Below, in pieces: positions 1 to 5,644 of a stretch of DNA of 14,347 bases (its first letter is position 1; each line of letters starts with the position of its first letter). The DNA lies in assembly GCA_002383375.1 (NCBI GenBank), contig DFYR01000016.1, forward strand, positions 12,691-27,037, read 5' to 3'. The notes under the pieces were generated by a model, which worked only from the letters and a program-made list of their open reading frames with translations, did not search any database and was not told the origin of the DNA. Source of the stretch: Spirochaetaceae bacterium UBA4077. GTDB lineage: Bacteria; Spirochaetota; Spirochaetia; Treponematales; Rectinemataceae. Both the position numbers and the translations under genes were made by a program.

Positions 1-297
1 ACGGGCACCCTCTCGACGGGCTTGGCCCTGCTCAGGGTGATGGATCCGGAATTCAAGACCAAAGTGTCCTCGGATTACATGCTCTCGGCGGGGCTCACCT
101 TCCTCCTGGCCATTCCCTTTATTTTGGCTATCAATTTGCCCGCCAAGGCCTACACCTCGGGCTCGATGTTCTATTTCTGGCTCATGATGGGCATAGCCGC
201 CCTCTATCTGCTCTATGTGCTGGTGACCTATGTCATTCTCGCGAAACGGCGCAGCTTCGCCAAGCCGAGCAAGATTTGGTACAAAGAAGGCAATTGA
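1..297 (+). CDS. Sodium/glutamate symporter (GltS-like), C-terminal part
   Basis: The reading frame is open from the first base to a TGA at 295-297, giving 98 residues with no start in view, so the gene begins outside the window. The visible part starts with a Gly/Thr-rich stretch TGTLSTGLALLRVMDPEF, followed by two hydrophobic segments (about residues 29-47 and 50-74) and a short basic cytoplasmic tail ending KIWYKEGN. From memory, the TGT-S/TG-LLR-DPEF pattern followed by two membrane helices resembles the end of GltS-family sodium/glutamate symporters of spirochaetes and firmicutes, which import glutamate across the inner membrane using the sodium gradient. Another multi-helix secondary transporter cannot be excluded because most of the protein is missing. 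No clear intrinsic terminator follows. Confidence 0.55.
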   Translation, partial: TGTLSTGLALLRVMDPEFKTKVSSDYMLSAGLTFLLAIPFILAINLPAKAYTSGSMFYFWLMMGIAALYLLYVLVTYVILAKRRSFAKPSKIWYKEGN

Positions 298-354
298 AGG
301 ATTTTCGTACTTTTTCGATTGAAAAAAGGCTGAGCATTGCGGAAGAGGCCGGTA

Positions 355-392
355 GTTGCGACCGAGGCTAGGCGTTGCGACCGAGGCTAGGC
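355..392. repeat. 19-bp tandem duplication between symporter and plsC
   Basis: The unit GTTGCGACCGAGGCTAGGC occurs twice head to tail (355-373 and 374-392). It lies in the 127-bp gap between the symporter stop and the plsC stop (convergent genes). Related fragments (AGCCTAGGCT at 419-428 region) follow. No gene or terminator is recognisable in this gap. Confidence 0.7.
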
Positions 393-424
393 GTCACGGC
401 AGAGCTTGGGTGTCGCAGCCTAGG

Positions 425-1750
425 CTAAGGCTGGGGCAGAGTTCTCGCCTGCGCGGCCTTATCAATCTGCTCGGCTTGCTCGGCCGCTTTTCTGAGCGCG
501 GCAAGGGCTTCCAGCGCCATGGCGTATTTATATCCGGAAGCTGTTTTATCGTCAAAGCGAGCCCTGTAGACAGTCTTGCCGACATAGAATTCGAAGAAAT
601 TCCATTTGAGCACGCCGGGCCCGTCGATATCGGCGACTTCGATCTTTGTTTCACTGCCATCGGTCTGCCTGAGCAGCAGGGAGTCCGAAGATAGCGAAAG
701 GCTGCCTCTGCCTACCCGAGTCATCGTATCCATCCGCTTTCCCCGTAGGAGGCTTACGTTCTCATCGCTGAATATGGGCCGTCCGGGGTCTGCCAGGTAG
801 TCTCTGGCGATGATTCGTTCCAGATAGGATTTTTGCCAAAGATCCCAAGTTTTAAGGGATTCAAAGAGCAGTTCTCCGGATTGCGGCTGGACGCCGAAGC
901 CAAAAGGCGTAGGAGAATCGCCGGCGCCCAGCAGCCTGAGGCTACCGTCCTCGCCGTATTCGGCATAAAAGCCGCAGCGTTTGCAGAAAACCTGTTCTCC
1001 CTTGGATGCGATGCTGTGAAGGGCGCCGCAGGCAGGGCAGGCAAAGAGGGCGAGCTCGAGGCTTTCGGCGCGCCGTGGATGCCGGAAAGCGATTCCCCGG
1101 GATTTCGCCCAGGTGGGATCGTCATGGCGGATGGCGAGCTTGAGTTTCTCATCGATTTCCTTGACGCTCATATTCTTGAGCGTTTCAGGGGAGAAGAGCT
1201 CTGAAAACTCTATTTCCATTTGTCCTTCGCGCCGGAAGTAGGTCCAGCGCGGTTTGGTCATGTAGGCGCCCCTGGAGTGGGCGAGAATGACAGGGGCTTT
1301 CAGGAGTCTGATCAGCTTAGCTGTGGAGCCGAAGACGGGTAGAGAGTCGCCGTTCCAGGAGGACTGGCCTTCCGGGTATAATCCCACTACTCCCTTGCGC
1401 TTGCGGATGAATTCGACCATCCAGTTTACGGTTTCAATGTCGGGAATCCCCTTCGATTTAGGAATGCATCCGATCAGCTTGATCATGAGGAAGCGCATGA
1501 TGGGGGAGCGCATGTTGCCGTCGCTGCTCACCCAGTGAATCGGATGGGGAACGAAAAAACTGGATAAAAAGGTATCCAGGAGCGTGCTATGATTACCCAC
1601 GAGGATAAAAGGCGGTTTTATCCTGTCAAAGACTTCTAGCCCTATGCCTTTGGCTTTGTAGGCCTTGCATATGTACGTGCCGTAGGTATGGCGAAGAATC
1701 CAGGTGAAAAAGTAGCTGTTGGTTGGGCTGTAGCGCCTGGCACTTATCAT
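425..1750 (-). CDS. PlsC-type acyltransferase with C-terminal zinc ribbon
   Basis: This 441-residue protein probably transfers an acyl chain to a lysophospholipid or glycerol-phosphate acceptor at the membrane. The PlsC fold is marked by the catalytic motif NHSTLLD (H54 and D59, the HX4D pair) and by PEGQSSWNG (E117, G118), the acceptor-phosphate-binding block. After the acyltransferase domain (about 1-200) comes a four-cysteine zinc ribbon (C218-x2-C221 and C236-x2-C239), then about 200 residues rich in beta strand that I cannot assign, and an Ala-rich helical tail. Ordinary PlsC proteins are about 200-260 residues, so this is an extended version. The frame is open to a TTG at 1843. I prefer the ATG at 1750 because GGAG lies 10 bases upstream and a promoter-like element ends just before it, while the TTG start has no ribosome binding site. 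The substrate is unknown. Confidence 0.8.
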   Translation of the reverse strand: MISARRYSPTNSYFFTWILRHTYGTYICKAYKAKGIGLEVFDRIKPPFILVGNHSTLLDTFLSSFFVPHPIHWVSSDGNMRSPIMRFLMIKLIGCIPKSKGIPDIETVNWMVEFIRKRKGVVGLYPEGQSSWNGDSLPVFGSTAKLIRLLKAPVILAHSRGAYMTKPRWTYFRREGQMEIEFSELFSPETLKNMSVKEIDEKLKLAIRHDDPTWAKSRGIAFRHPRRAESLELALFACPACGALHSIASKGEQVFCKRCGFYAEYGEDGSLRLLGAGDSPTPFGFGVQPQSGELLFESLKTWDLWQKSYLERIIARDYLADPGRPIFSDENVSLLRGKRMDTMTRVGRGSLSLSSDSLLLRQTDGSETKIEVADIDGPGVLKWNFFEFYVGKTVYRARFDDKTASGYKYAMALEALAALRKAAEQAEQIDKAAQARTLPQP

Positions 1751-1772
1751 CTCGTTTCGGCTCCAGGTTTTT

Positions 1773-1801
1773 AGTATCAGGGATAGTTGTGATTTCCGCA
1801 A
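1773..1801 (-). promoter_or_regulatory. Possible plsC promoter
   Basis: On the minus strand, TTGCGG (1801-1796) is followed after 17 bases by GATACT (1778-1773). The predicted start of transcription would lie about 20 bases before the ATG at 1750, with GGAG (1764-1761) in the leader. The match to consensus is modest. Confidence 0.35.
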
Positions 1802-1854
1802 GGTGGAGCACGACTGCTGAACTCTAACGGGAATATGGTGCAATGTAGTCGCGG

Positions 1855-1890
1855 CCCCGGGTCAAACTCTCCCGAGAGTTTGACCCGGGG
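1855..1890. repeat. Perfect 16-bp-arm palindrome in divergent plsC/smr region
   Basis: The arm CCCCGGGTCAAACTCT (1855-1870) is followed by the 4-base loop CCCG and by its exact reverse complement (1875-1890). The next bases on the plus strand are TCTGCTTTTT. Although it could fold like a terminator, it lies between two divergently transcribed genes, where no transcript needs ending. It looks more like a REP-type dispersed palindrome or an operator. The right arm contains TTGACC, which may serve as the -35 of smr. Confidence 0.85.
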
Positions 1891-1908
1891 TCTGCTTTTT
1901 ACTATTCT
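1880..1908 (+). promoter_or_regulatory. Possible smr promoter, -35 inside the palindrome
   Basis: TTGACC (1880-1885), within the palindrome's right arm, is followed after 17 bases by TATTCT (1903-1908). TACTAT at 1900-1905 is an alternative -10 but is only 14 bases from that -35. The leader to the ATG at 1927 would be about 12-15 bases with no clear ribosome binding site. Confidence 0.35.
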
Positions 1909-1926
1909 TCAGCCTAGGTCAACAAA

Positions 1927-2592
1927 ATGGATTTTGGAAAGATTCTGGATGAGTGGGACAGGCAGCGCTCGCGCAAGGTCACCGGGAAGGGGCTCGAGGC
2001 GGATCAGGAAAGCCAGGCTGCCTCCCGAGAAAGGCAGAACAGCCCGATAACTCCTGCTCAGGGAAATCCTAAGAGCCGGGCGGCGGCCGCTCATGGAAAG
2101 CAGAAAAGTCGGGCCACCGCCGCTCAAGATGAGCCTGAAGACCAAGCCGCGGACCAGAAAGTCCGCGAGGTTGAACCTGACGGCACTGCGTACCTTAGGC
2201 GCTGGCTTCTACGGAACTCCGTACCCGATCCTGCTGAAAGGGAGACCAGCGCCGAGGAAGAAGAAGCTGCCGCCGATGGCCCGGCTTCGGCGGAACGCAT
2301 AAGGCGAATGCGTCCACAGGCCACCCTCGACCTTCATGGCAAGACCAAGGCTGAGGCTGAGCTGGCCATCGATCGCTTTTTAGCCGAATCTCAGCGGCGA
2401 GGCTTGGAGAAGGTTCTGATCATCCACGGGAAAGGCATTCACTCCGAATCGGAGCCGGTTTTGGCCTCCGAGGTCCGGAAGATCCTAGAGGAGAGTCCAA
2501 TGGTCGGGGCATTCGGTCCTGCTACGCGGGATTTGGGAGGGCGGGGTGCGACCTGGGCGCGAATACGAAGAGCGGATTATTTCTCGCGATAG
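1927..2592 (+). CDS. Smr-domain protein
   Basis: The C-terminal Smr domain (about residues 130-217 of 221) has the motifs LDLHG (134-138), IIHGKG (165-170) and a GRGATWARIR end, matching the GGSGAT-type block of the family. Smr domains are known as nucleic-acid endonuclease or nicking domains and, in some bacteria, act in ribosome rescue. Here the domain stands alone without the MutS2 ATPase. The N-terminus MDFGKILDEWD is a short acidic/aromatic segment that I believe is common in spirochaetal Smr proteins. Residues 20-130 are a charged, Ala-rich linker likely to be disordered, including three 11-residue repeats (39-71). The gene is divergent from plsC and runs tail to tail into infA, sharing 16 bp with its end. 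The ATG at 1927 is the first in frame after the upstream palindrome. The cellular substrate is not evident. Confidence 0.85.
   Translation: MDFGKILDEWDRQRSRKVTGKGLEADQESQAASRERQNSPITPAQGNPKSRAAAAHGKQKSRATAAQDEPEDQAADQKVREVEPDGTAYLRRWLLRNSVPDPAERETSAEEEEAAADGPASAERIRRMRPQATLDLHGKTKAEAELAIDRFLAESQRRGLEKVLIIHGKGIHSESEPVLASEVRKILEESPMVGAFGPATRDLGGRGATWARIRRADYFSR
2041..2139 (+). repeat. Three 33-bp imperfect tandem repeats in smr
   Basis: Three consecutive 33-bp units start at 2041, 2074 and 2107. Each begins AGCCCG, AGCCGG or AGTCGG and carries CTCA about 17-20 bases in. They encode SPITPAQGNPK, SRAAAAHGKQK and SRATAAQDEPE in the linker of the Smr protein. Being in multiples of 11 codons, copy number can change without a frameshift. 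Confidence 0.7.
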
Positions 2593-2795
2593 ATGATCCT
2601 GCCGCGGGAAAGGTCGTAGGGCGAAAGGCCGACGCGCACCTTGTCACCGGGCACTATGCGGATATAGTGCTTGCGCATCTTTCCCGAGAGATGGGCTAAT
2701 ATTACATGGCCGTTCTGCAGCTCAACCCTGAACATGGTGTTAGGAAGGGCTTCTCGAACGACTCCCTCCACCTCTATGGCTTCTTCTTTCGCCAC
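2577..2795 (-). CDS. infA: Translation initiation factor IF-1
   Basis: This 72-residue protein has the normal length and full S1/OB-fold sequence of bacterial IF-1: MAKEEAIEVEGVV at the start, RVELQNGHVILAHLSGKMRK in the centre and YDLSRGRIIYR at the end. IF-1 binds the A site of the 30S subunit and helps IF-2 and IF-3 choose the initiator tRNA. The start is GTG (2795-2793) with AAGGAG (2806-2801) five bases upstream. It is transcribed from a strong promoter of its own about 80 bases upstream, and it is not in the usual ribosomal-protein/secY neighbourhood. Its last 16 bases overlap the end of the convergent smr gene, so a terminator between them is impossible. Confidence 0.97.
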   Translation of the reverse strand: MAKEEAIEVEGVVREALPNTMFRVELQNGHVILAHLSGKMRKHYIRIVPGDKVRVGLSPYDLSRGRIIYREK

Positions 2796-2879
2796 GGCTA
2801 CTCCTTGAATGTCGGATTAAAGCGATCGCGCAGGAAAAAATTATCGCTGCGCGGCTCTTGCACCCGTCAAATATCTGAA

Positions 2880-2908
2880 ATAGTATGTACCGCCGGGCTT
2901 AATGTCAA
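2880..2908 (-). promoter_or_regulatory. Strong sigma70-type promoter of infA
   Basis: On the minus strand, TTGACA (2908-2903, perfect -35) is followed after exactly 17 bases by TACTAT (2885-2880). The predicted start is near 2873, giving a leader of about 78 bases. The leader contains a 7-bp stem (arms at 2827-2833 and 2847-2853, 13-base loop) upstream of AAGGAG. Confidence 0.75.
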
Positions 2909-2932
2909 CAAGGCCGGTCAATTATTACGCCG

Positions 2933-2957
2933 GGTACTTCCGGCTCCGGAGAGTACC
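2933..2957. repeat. Palindrome between infA and dksA promoters
   Basis: GGTACT-TCCGG-CT-CCGGA-G-AGTACC forms an 11-bp stem with one bulged G. It is about 25 bp upstream of the infA -35 and about 47 bp upstream of the dksA -35. No T-run follows on either strand, so it does not look like a terminator; it could be a binding site for a regulator of either gene. Confidence 0.5.
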
Positions 2958-3003
2958 GCTGGATGCGTATCCACAGAAATAGGATCAAGGCCTTGACCGA
3001 GGC

Positions 3004-3032
3004 TTGACATTTTGGTGCTTATGATGCATTGT
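3004..3032 (+). promoter_or_regulatory. Possible dksA-like gene promoter
   Basis: TTGACA (3004-3009, perfect -35) is followed after 17 bases by CATTGT (3027-3032), a weak -10. An inverted repeat, GATGC (3023-3027) and GCATC (3035-3039), spans the -10 and expected start. The leader to the ATG at 3089 would be about 50 bases. This position rules out the longer frame start at 3029. Confidence 0.4.
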
Positions 3033-3088
3033 GCGCATCCAAAAATATAGAACCGGCGTTATTACAATGCCTTGTTCGGGGGAACGTA

Positions 3089-3445
3089 ATGGAGAAAACC
3101 TTTACCGAACAGATGCAGGAATTGCTCTACTCGCAGAAGCGGGAAATCCTTGAAGGACTTGCTGCGACCAATGAGGAGTTCCGGGCTATCGTCGCTGAGA
3201 TGGATCCCAAAGATGTCGCCGACGTCGCATCCGACGATATCGACCGCAAAATGATCGAAGCCCTCGGCTCTCAGGATATTAAGCGCCTGAAGGCTATCGA
3301 CGCGGCACTCACCAGGGTTAGCCAGGGGCGTTACGGCCTGTGCATGGCCTGTGGTAAAAAAATCCCTCAGGAGCGGCTAGCCGCCATACCTTACGCAGTG
3401 CTGTGCATACACTGCCAGAAGAGCGAAGAGCGGCGGAATCGCTAG
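3089..3445 (+). CDS. DksA/TraR-family zinc-finger transcription regulator
   Basis: This 118-residue protein has the two parts of a DksA-type secondary-channel regulator of RNA polymerase. A helical coiled coil (about 5-80) carries DPKDVA (D39, D42, A44), matching the DxxDxA tip motif that reaches the polymerase active site. The zinc finger is CMAC (C85, C88) and CIHC (C106, C109), separated by 17 residues. In studied bacteria such proteins act with or mimic ppGpp to lower rRNA transcription and raise amino-acid genes. It is shorter than E. coli DksA (151 residues) and within the range of the short DksA-like proteins found widely. The start at 3089 has GGGGGAA (3078-3083) just upstream. The gene is monocistronic, with its own promoter and a terminator. 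Confidence 0.88.
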   Translation: MEKTFTEQMQELLYSQKREILEGLAATNEEFRAIVAEMDPKDVADVASDDIDRKMIEALGSQDIKRLKAIDAALTRVSQGRYGLCMACGKKIPQERLAAIPYAVLCIHCQKSEERRNR

Positions 3446-3470
3446 TCCTGATATTTGAAAAGCAGTACCC

Positions 3471-3505
3471 GGCAGGACGGCTCGATCGTCCTGCCTTTTA
3501 TTTTA
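3471..3505 (+). terminator. Intrinsic terminator after dksA-like gene
   Basis: GGCAGGACG (3471-3479), a 7-base loop and CGTCCTGCC (3487-3495) form a perfect 9-bp stem followed by TTTTATTTTAT. It is 25 bp past the dksA-like stop and sits directly at the end of the convergent PHP gene, so it may serve both, but the T-run favours the plus strand. Confidence 0.88.
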
Positions 3506-4361
3506 TCGCCTCGTCGAGACCGATTTCTTTCCAGCTGAGCGTTTCGTCGAGGTACCAAAGGCTTGTATATCCGGCCGCTCTGGCCGCCTCGGCCGCATCT
3601 TTTCTGTAATCGCCCAGATGCTCAGGGCTGTGGGCATCGTCGCCGATGGTCAGCCTTAGGCCTCTTTCCCGCATCCGCTTTAAAATCGGTAGCGAAGGGT
3701 AGGGACTGTCGGTACTGCCCCGCGCCAGTCCGCCGGTGTTTATCTCGGCTATGATGTTAAGCTCAGCCGCCCTGTCCACCACCGCAAAGGCCGCATCCAG
3801 ATAGGCCGGTGATGTTTCGTCGAACCATCGGCTGCCGCGGTTGTTTTTCTTGACCAGATCGAAGTGGCAGAGTATGTCGAAACCGCCGGCTTCGACCAGA
3901 CCCATCATGTTTTCGTAATACTGCTTCCAGATCACTGAGGCATCGCCTTTGACCGTCTGGTTCATATGGCGCTCGAAGAGATCGGCGGGTTCGTCCACTG
4001 TAAATTCGTCTTCGCTGAGCCCCTGAAGAAAATGAACCGAACCCAGGATAAAATCCGGCTTGATGCTCTGGTAGGCGGGATCACCGGGCTTGACGATGTT
4101 TTTTATGTAATCGATCTCCAGGCCGAGGAATATTTTCAAGCCCCTGCCTGCCCAGGTTCGCTGCAGGGAACGGACAGTTTTAGCATAGGGCTGAAGCTCG
4201 TCCCAGGACATGAGCCAGCCCGAGGCCAGGGGAAGGGGCGCGTGGGATGAAAAGCCGAGGATTCTGTACCCCTTTTTATATGCTTCTTCCGCGAGGATGG
4301 CGGCCGGGACTTTAGCGTCGCAGTATTCGCTGTGGGTATGATAATTGAAAAGCATTGCCAT
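3498..4361 (-). CDS. PHP-family phosphatase, histidinol-phosphatase (HisJ) type
   Basis: This is a PHP-domain metal-dependent phosphoesterase of 287 residues, the usual size of HisJ/HisK histidinol-phosphatases, which dephosphorylate L-histidinol phosphate in histidine synthesis. The metal ligands are in the family's order: NYHTH (H8, H10), SSH (H40), GLEIDY (E82), GSVHF (H110), CHFDL (H176) and IGDDAHSPEHLG (D252, H254). No other histidine genes are nearby, so the true substrate could be a different small phosphate ester. The frame is open to 4400. The ATG at 4361 has AGGAAG 12 bases upstream; the ATG at 4355 would fit a leaderless transcript because TATAGT (4367-4362) ends six bases before it. 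Either start leaves the first metal motif intact. Confidence 0.82.
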   Translation of the reverse strand: MAMLFNYHTHSEYCDAKVPAAILAEEAYKKGYRILGFSSHAPLPLASGWLMSWDELQPYAKTVRSLQRTWAGRGLKIFLGLEIDYIKNIVKPGDPAYQSIKPDFILGSVHFLQGLSEDEFTVDEPADLFERHMNQTVKGDASVIWKQYYENMMGLVEAGGFDILCHFDLVKKNNRGSRWFDETSPAYLDAAFAVVDRAAELNIIAEINTGGLARGSTDSPYPSLPILKRMRERGLRLTIGDDAHSPEHLGDYRKDAAEAARAAGYTSLWYLDETLSWKEIGLDEAIK

Positions 4362-4367
4362 ACTATA
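4362..4367 (-). promoter_or_regulatory. -10-like TATAGT directly before PHP gene start
   Basis: TATAGT on the minus strand touches the ATG at 4361 and lies six bases before the ATG at 4355. No good -35 is visible. If real, transcription would begin at or near the second ATG. Confidence 0.3.
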
Positions 4368-4422
4368 TACAAACTTCCTATCCGCGCCCAGCACCGCCAC
4401 CCTTCGAGCTGAAAGTCTTGCC

Positions 4423-4452
4423 TTGACTAAGGGCTTAAGCCCCTCCTACTAT
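4423..4452 (+). promoter_or_regulatory. Promoter of PAS gene, apparently leaderless
   Basis: TTGACT (4423-4428) is followed after 18 bases by TACTAT (4447-4452). Only six bases separate the -10 from the ATG at 4459, so the usual transcription start would coincide with the start codon. No ribosome binding site is present. Confidence 0.5.
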
Positions 4453-4458
4453 CCAGGC

Positions 4459-5625
4459 ATGGGGAATATGGAACAAAACAGGCAGCTGCCCGGCGAAACG
4501 CTGTCTTTCGGAGCCAACGACCGAAGCCAGACTCCTGGCGCAGGGTTTACCACGCTCATCGCTGCGCTCCCAGTGATTGTCTATGTCCTGGATTCCTCAG
4601 GAGTCTTCATTTTCCTGAATGAAGCGGTGCGAGAGATAGGCTACGAGCCTTCGGACTTGTTGGGACGGCACTTTACCGAGATCATCCGCGAAGAGGACCG
4701 CTCGTCCGTCTCCCGGGATGCTGTCTTGGCTAGAATCCGCCAGGCCGAAGCACCTCCCGCGGTGGCTCCGAAGCTCTTCGACGAACGGCGTTCCGGGGGC
4801 AGAATGACCAGGGAGCTCAAGGTCCGGCTCATCCATGGCAAGACTGGACAGACTATCTATGCTTCGGTAAACGCCTATGGGGAGCCGGTGGATGATCCCG
4901 CCCTGAAAACCATGTTTAAAGCCTCAGCACCTGTCACCATGGGAGTGATTCACGATACGACGGCGGCGATGCTCTTTCAGAAGAGTCTCGAGGATAATCT
5001 GACCATAAAGGAGCTCTTGCTCAAAGAAGCCCACCAGAGGGTCAGGGACAATCTGCAGATCGTAGCCAGCCTGGCACACCTGAGAGAGATGGAAAATGGC
5101 GCGGAAGATTCGGCCTTGAGGTTTGAAGCGCTGATAACCCAGATTAAATCCATTGCCCTTGTCCATGAGGTTCTCTACGAGACCGAAAGCAGCGCCGGCG
5201 TTTCTTCGGTGGAATACTTTCAGCGCTTTTCCAAACTTATAGCCGAATCCTACGGCTCGATGGGTAGTTTTCTGCCCATTGAGGTTGATGCTCAGGATAG
5301 AGTCCTCGACGCCGAACGGATTTCCTATCTAGGCATAGTTGCCAGCCAGTGGATTTCTGAGCTTTTCCGGCGGTCTGTCTCGACCGAGCATCAAGCCCGG
5401 ATACGCCTCAGCTACCGATTTTCCGATAAAACAGAGGAACTGACCGTATGCGGAGGCTCAACTCTAACGAATGCCGAGCTCCGGGAAATCCAGAGTCTGG
5501 GCATGGAGATAGCCCAGGCGCTCGCCCAGCGTCTGGGGGGAGAGGTACGGCCTTCGCAGGGTCCTGGTTTTTGTCTTTGCCTCAGGCTTCCCCTGGAAGT
5601 TGGATCTTCTAGCGTTTTATCTTAA
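4459..5625 (+). CDS. PAS protein with degenerate HisKA_2/ATPase core
   Basis: The 388-residue protein has no membrane segment and should be cytoplasmic. Residues about 30-170 form a PAS sensor domain (VIVYVLDSSGVFIFLNEAVREIGYEPSDLLG is a typical start, split here as VIVYVLDSSG and FLNEAVREIGYEPSDLLG). Residues 186-265 resemble the dimerisation/H-box region of HisKA_2 kinases. The family motif ExHHRVKNNLQ is here EAHQRVRDNLQ, with Q193 where the phosphate-accepting His before Arg is expected; H192 fills the other position. The ATPase part (about 285-380) ends normally (SLGMEIAQALAQRLGGEV) but the N box reads SQWISELFRR in place of NELVTNAIKH, and the G1 box DDGxG reads CGGSTL. It therefore looks unable to bind ATP or phosphorylate. 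trxB starts 19 bp later, suggesting a redox-linked sensing role (inference). The ATG at 4459 was chosen over a TTG at 4345 and an ATG at 4468 from promoter position. Confidence 0.75.
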   Translation: MGNMEQNRQLPGETLSFGANDRSQTPGAGFTTLIAALPVIVYVLDSSGVFIFLNEAVREIGYEPSDLLGRHFTEIIREEDRSSVSRDAVLARIRQAEAPPAVAPKLFDERRSGGRMTRELKVRLIHGKTGQTIYASVNAYGEPVDDPALKTMFKASAPVTMGVIHDTTAAMLFQKSLEDNLTIKELLLKEAHQRVRDNLQIVASLAHLREMENGAEDSALRFEALITQIKSIALVHEVLYETESSAGVSSVEYFQRFSKLIAESYGSMGSFLPIEVDAQDRVLDAERISYLGIVASQWISELFRRSVSTEHQARIRLSYRFSDKTEELTVCGGSTLTNAELREIQSLGMEIAQALAQRLGGEVRPSQGPGFCLCLRLPLEVGSSSVLS

Positions 5626-5632
5626 CTTTCTT

Positions 5633-5638
5633 TATACT
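5633..5638 (+). promoter_or_regulatory. -10-like TATACT before trxB
   Basis: TATACT (5633-5638, within TATACTAT) lies six bases upstream of the trxB ATG, the same spacing as for the preceding PAS gene. No convincing -35 is found 16-18 bases upstream. It suggests an additional leaderless trxB transcript. Confidence 0.35.
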
Positions 5639-5644
5639 ATACGT

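Noticed and set aside
311..326. TTTTTC-GATT-GAAAAA inverted repeat as a terminator of the symporter gene
   Set aside because: The stem is only six mostly A/T pairs and no T-run follows, so it would be too weak to terminate.
1751..1843. N-terminal extension of the acyltransferase to a TTG start
   Set aside because: No ribosome binding site precedes the TTG, the extra 31 residues do not look like a PlsC N-terminus, and a promoter-like element lies inside the extension.
1855..1900. Palindrome plus TCTGCTTTTT as an intrinsic terminator
   Set aside because: The flanking genes diverge, so neither transcript would reach it in the right orientation, and the T-run is offset by four bases. It is kept as a repeat or control element.
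3029..3088. Upstream start of the DksA-like protein
   Set aside because: It would place the start codon inside the likely -10 region; the ATG at 3089 has a G-rich ribosome binding site and gives the usual length.
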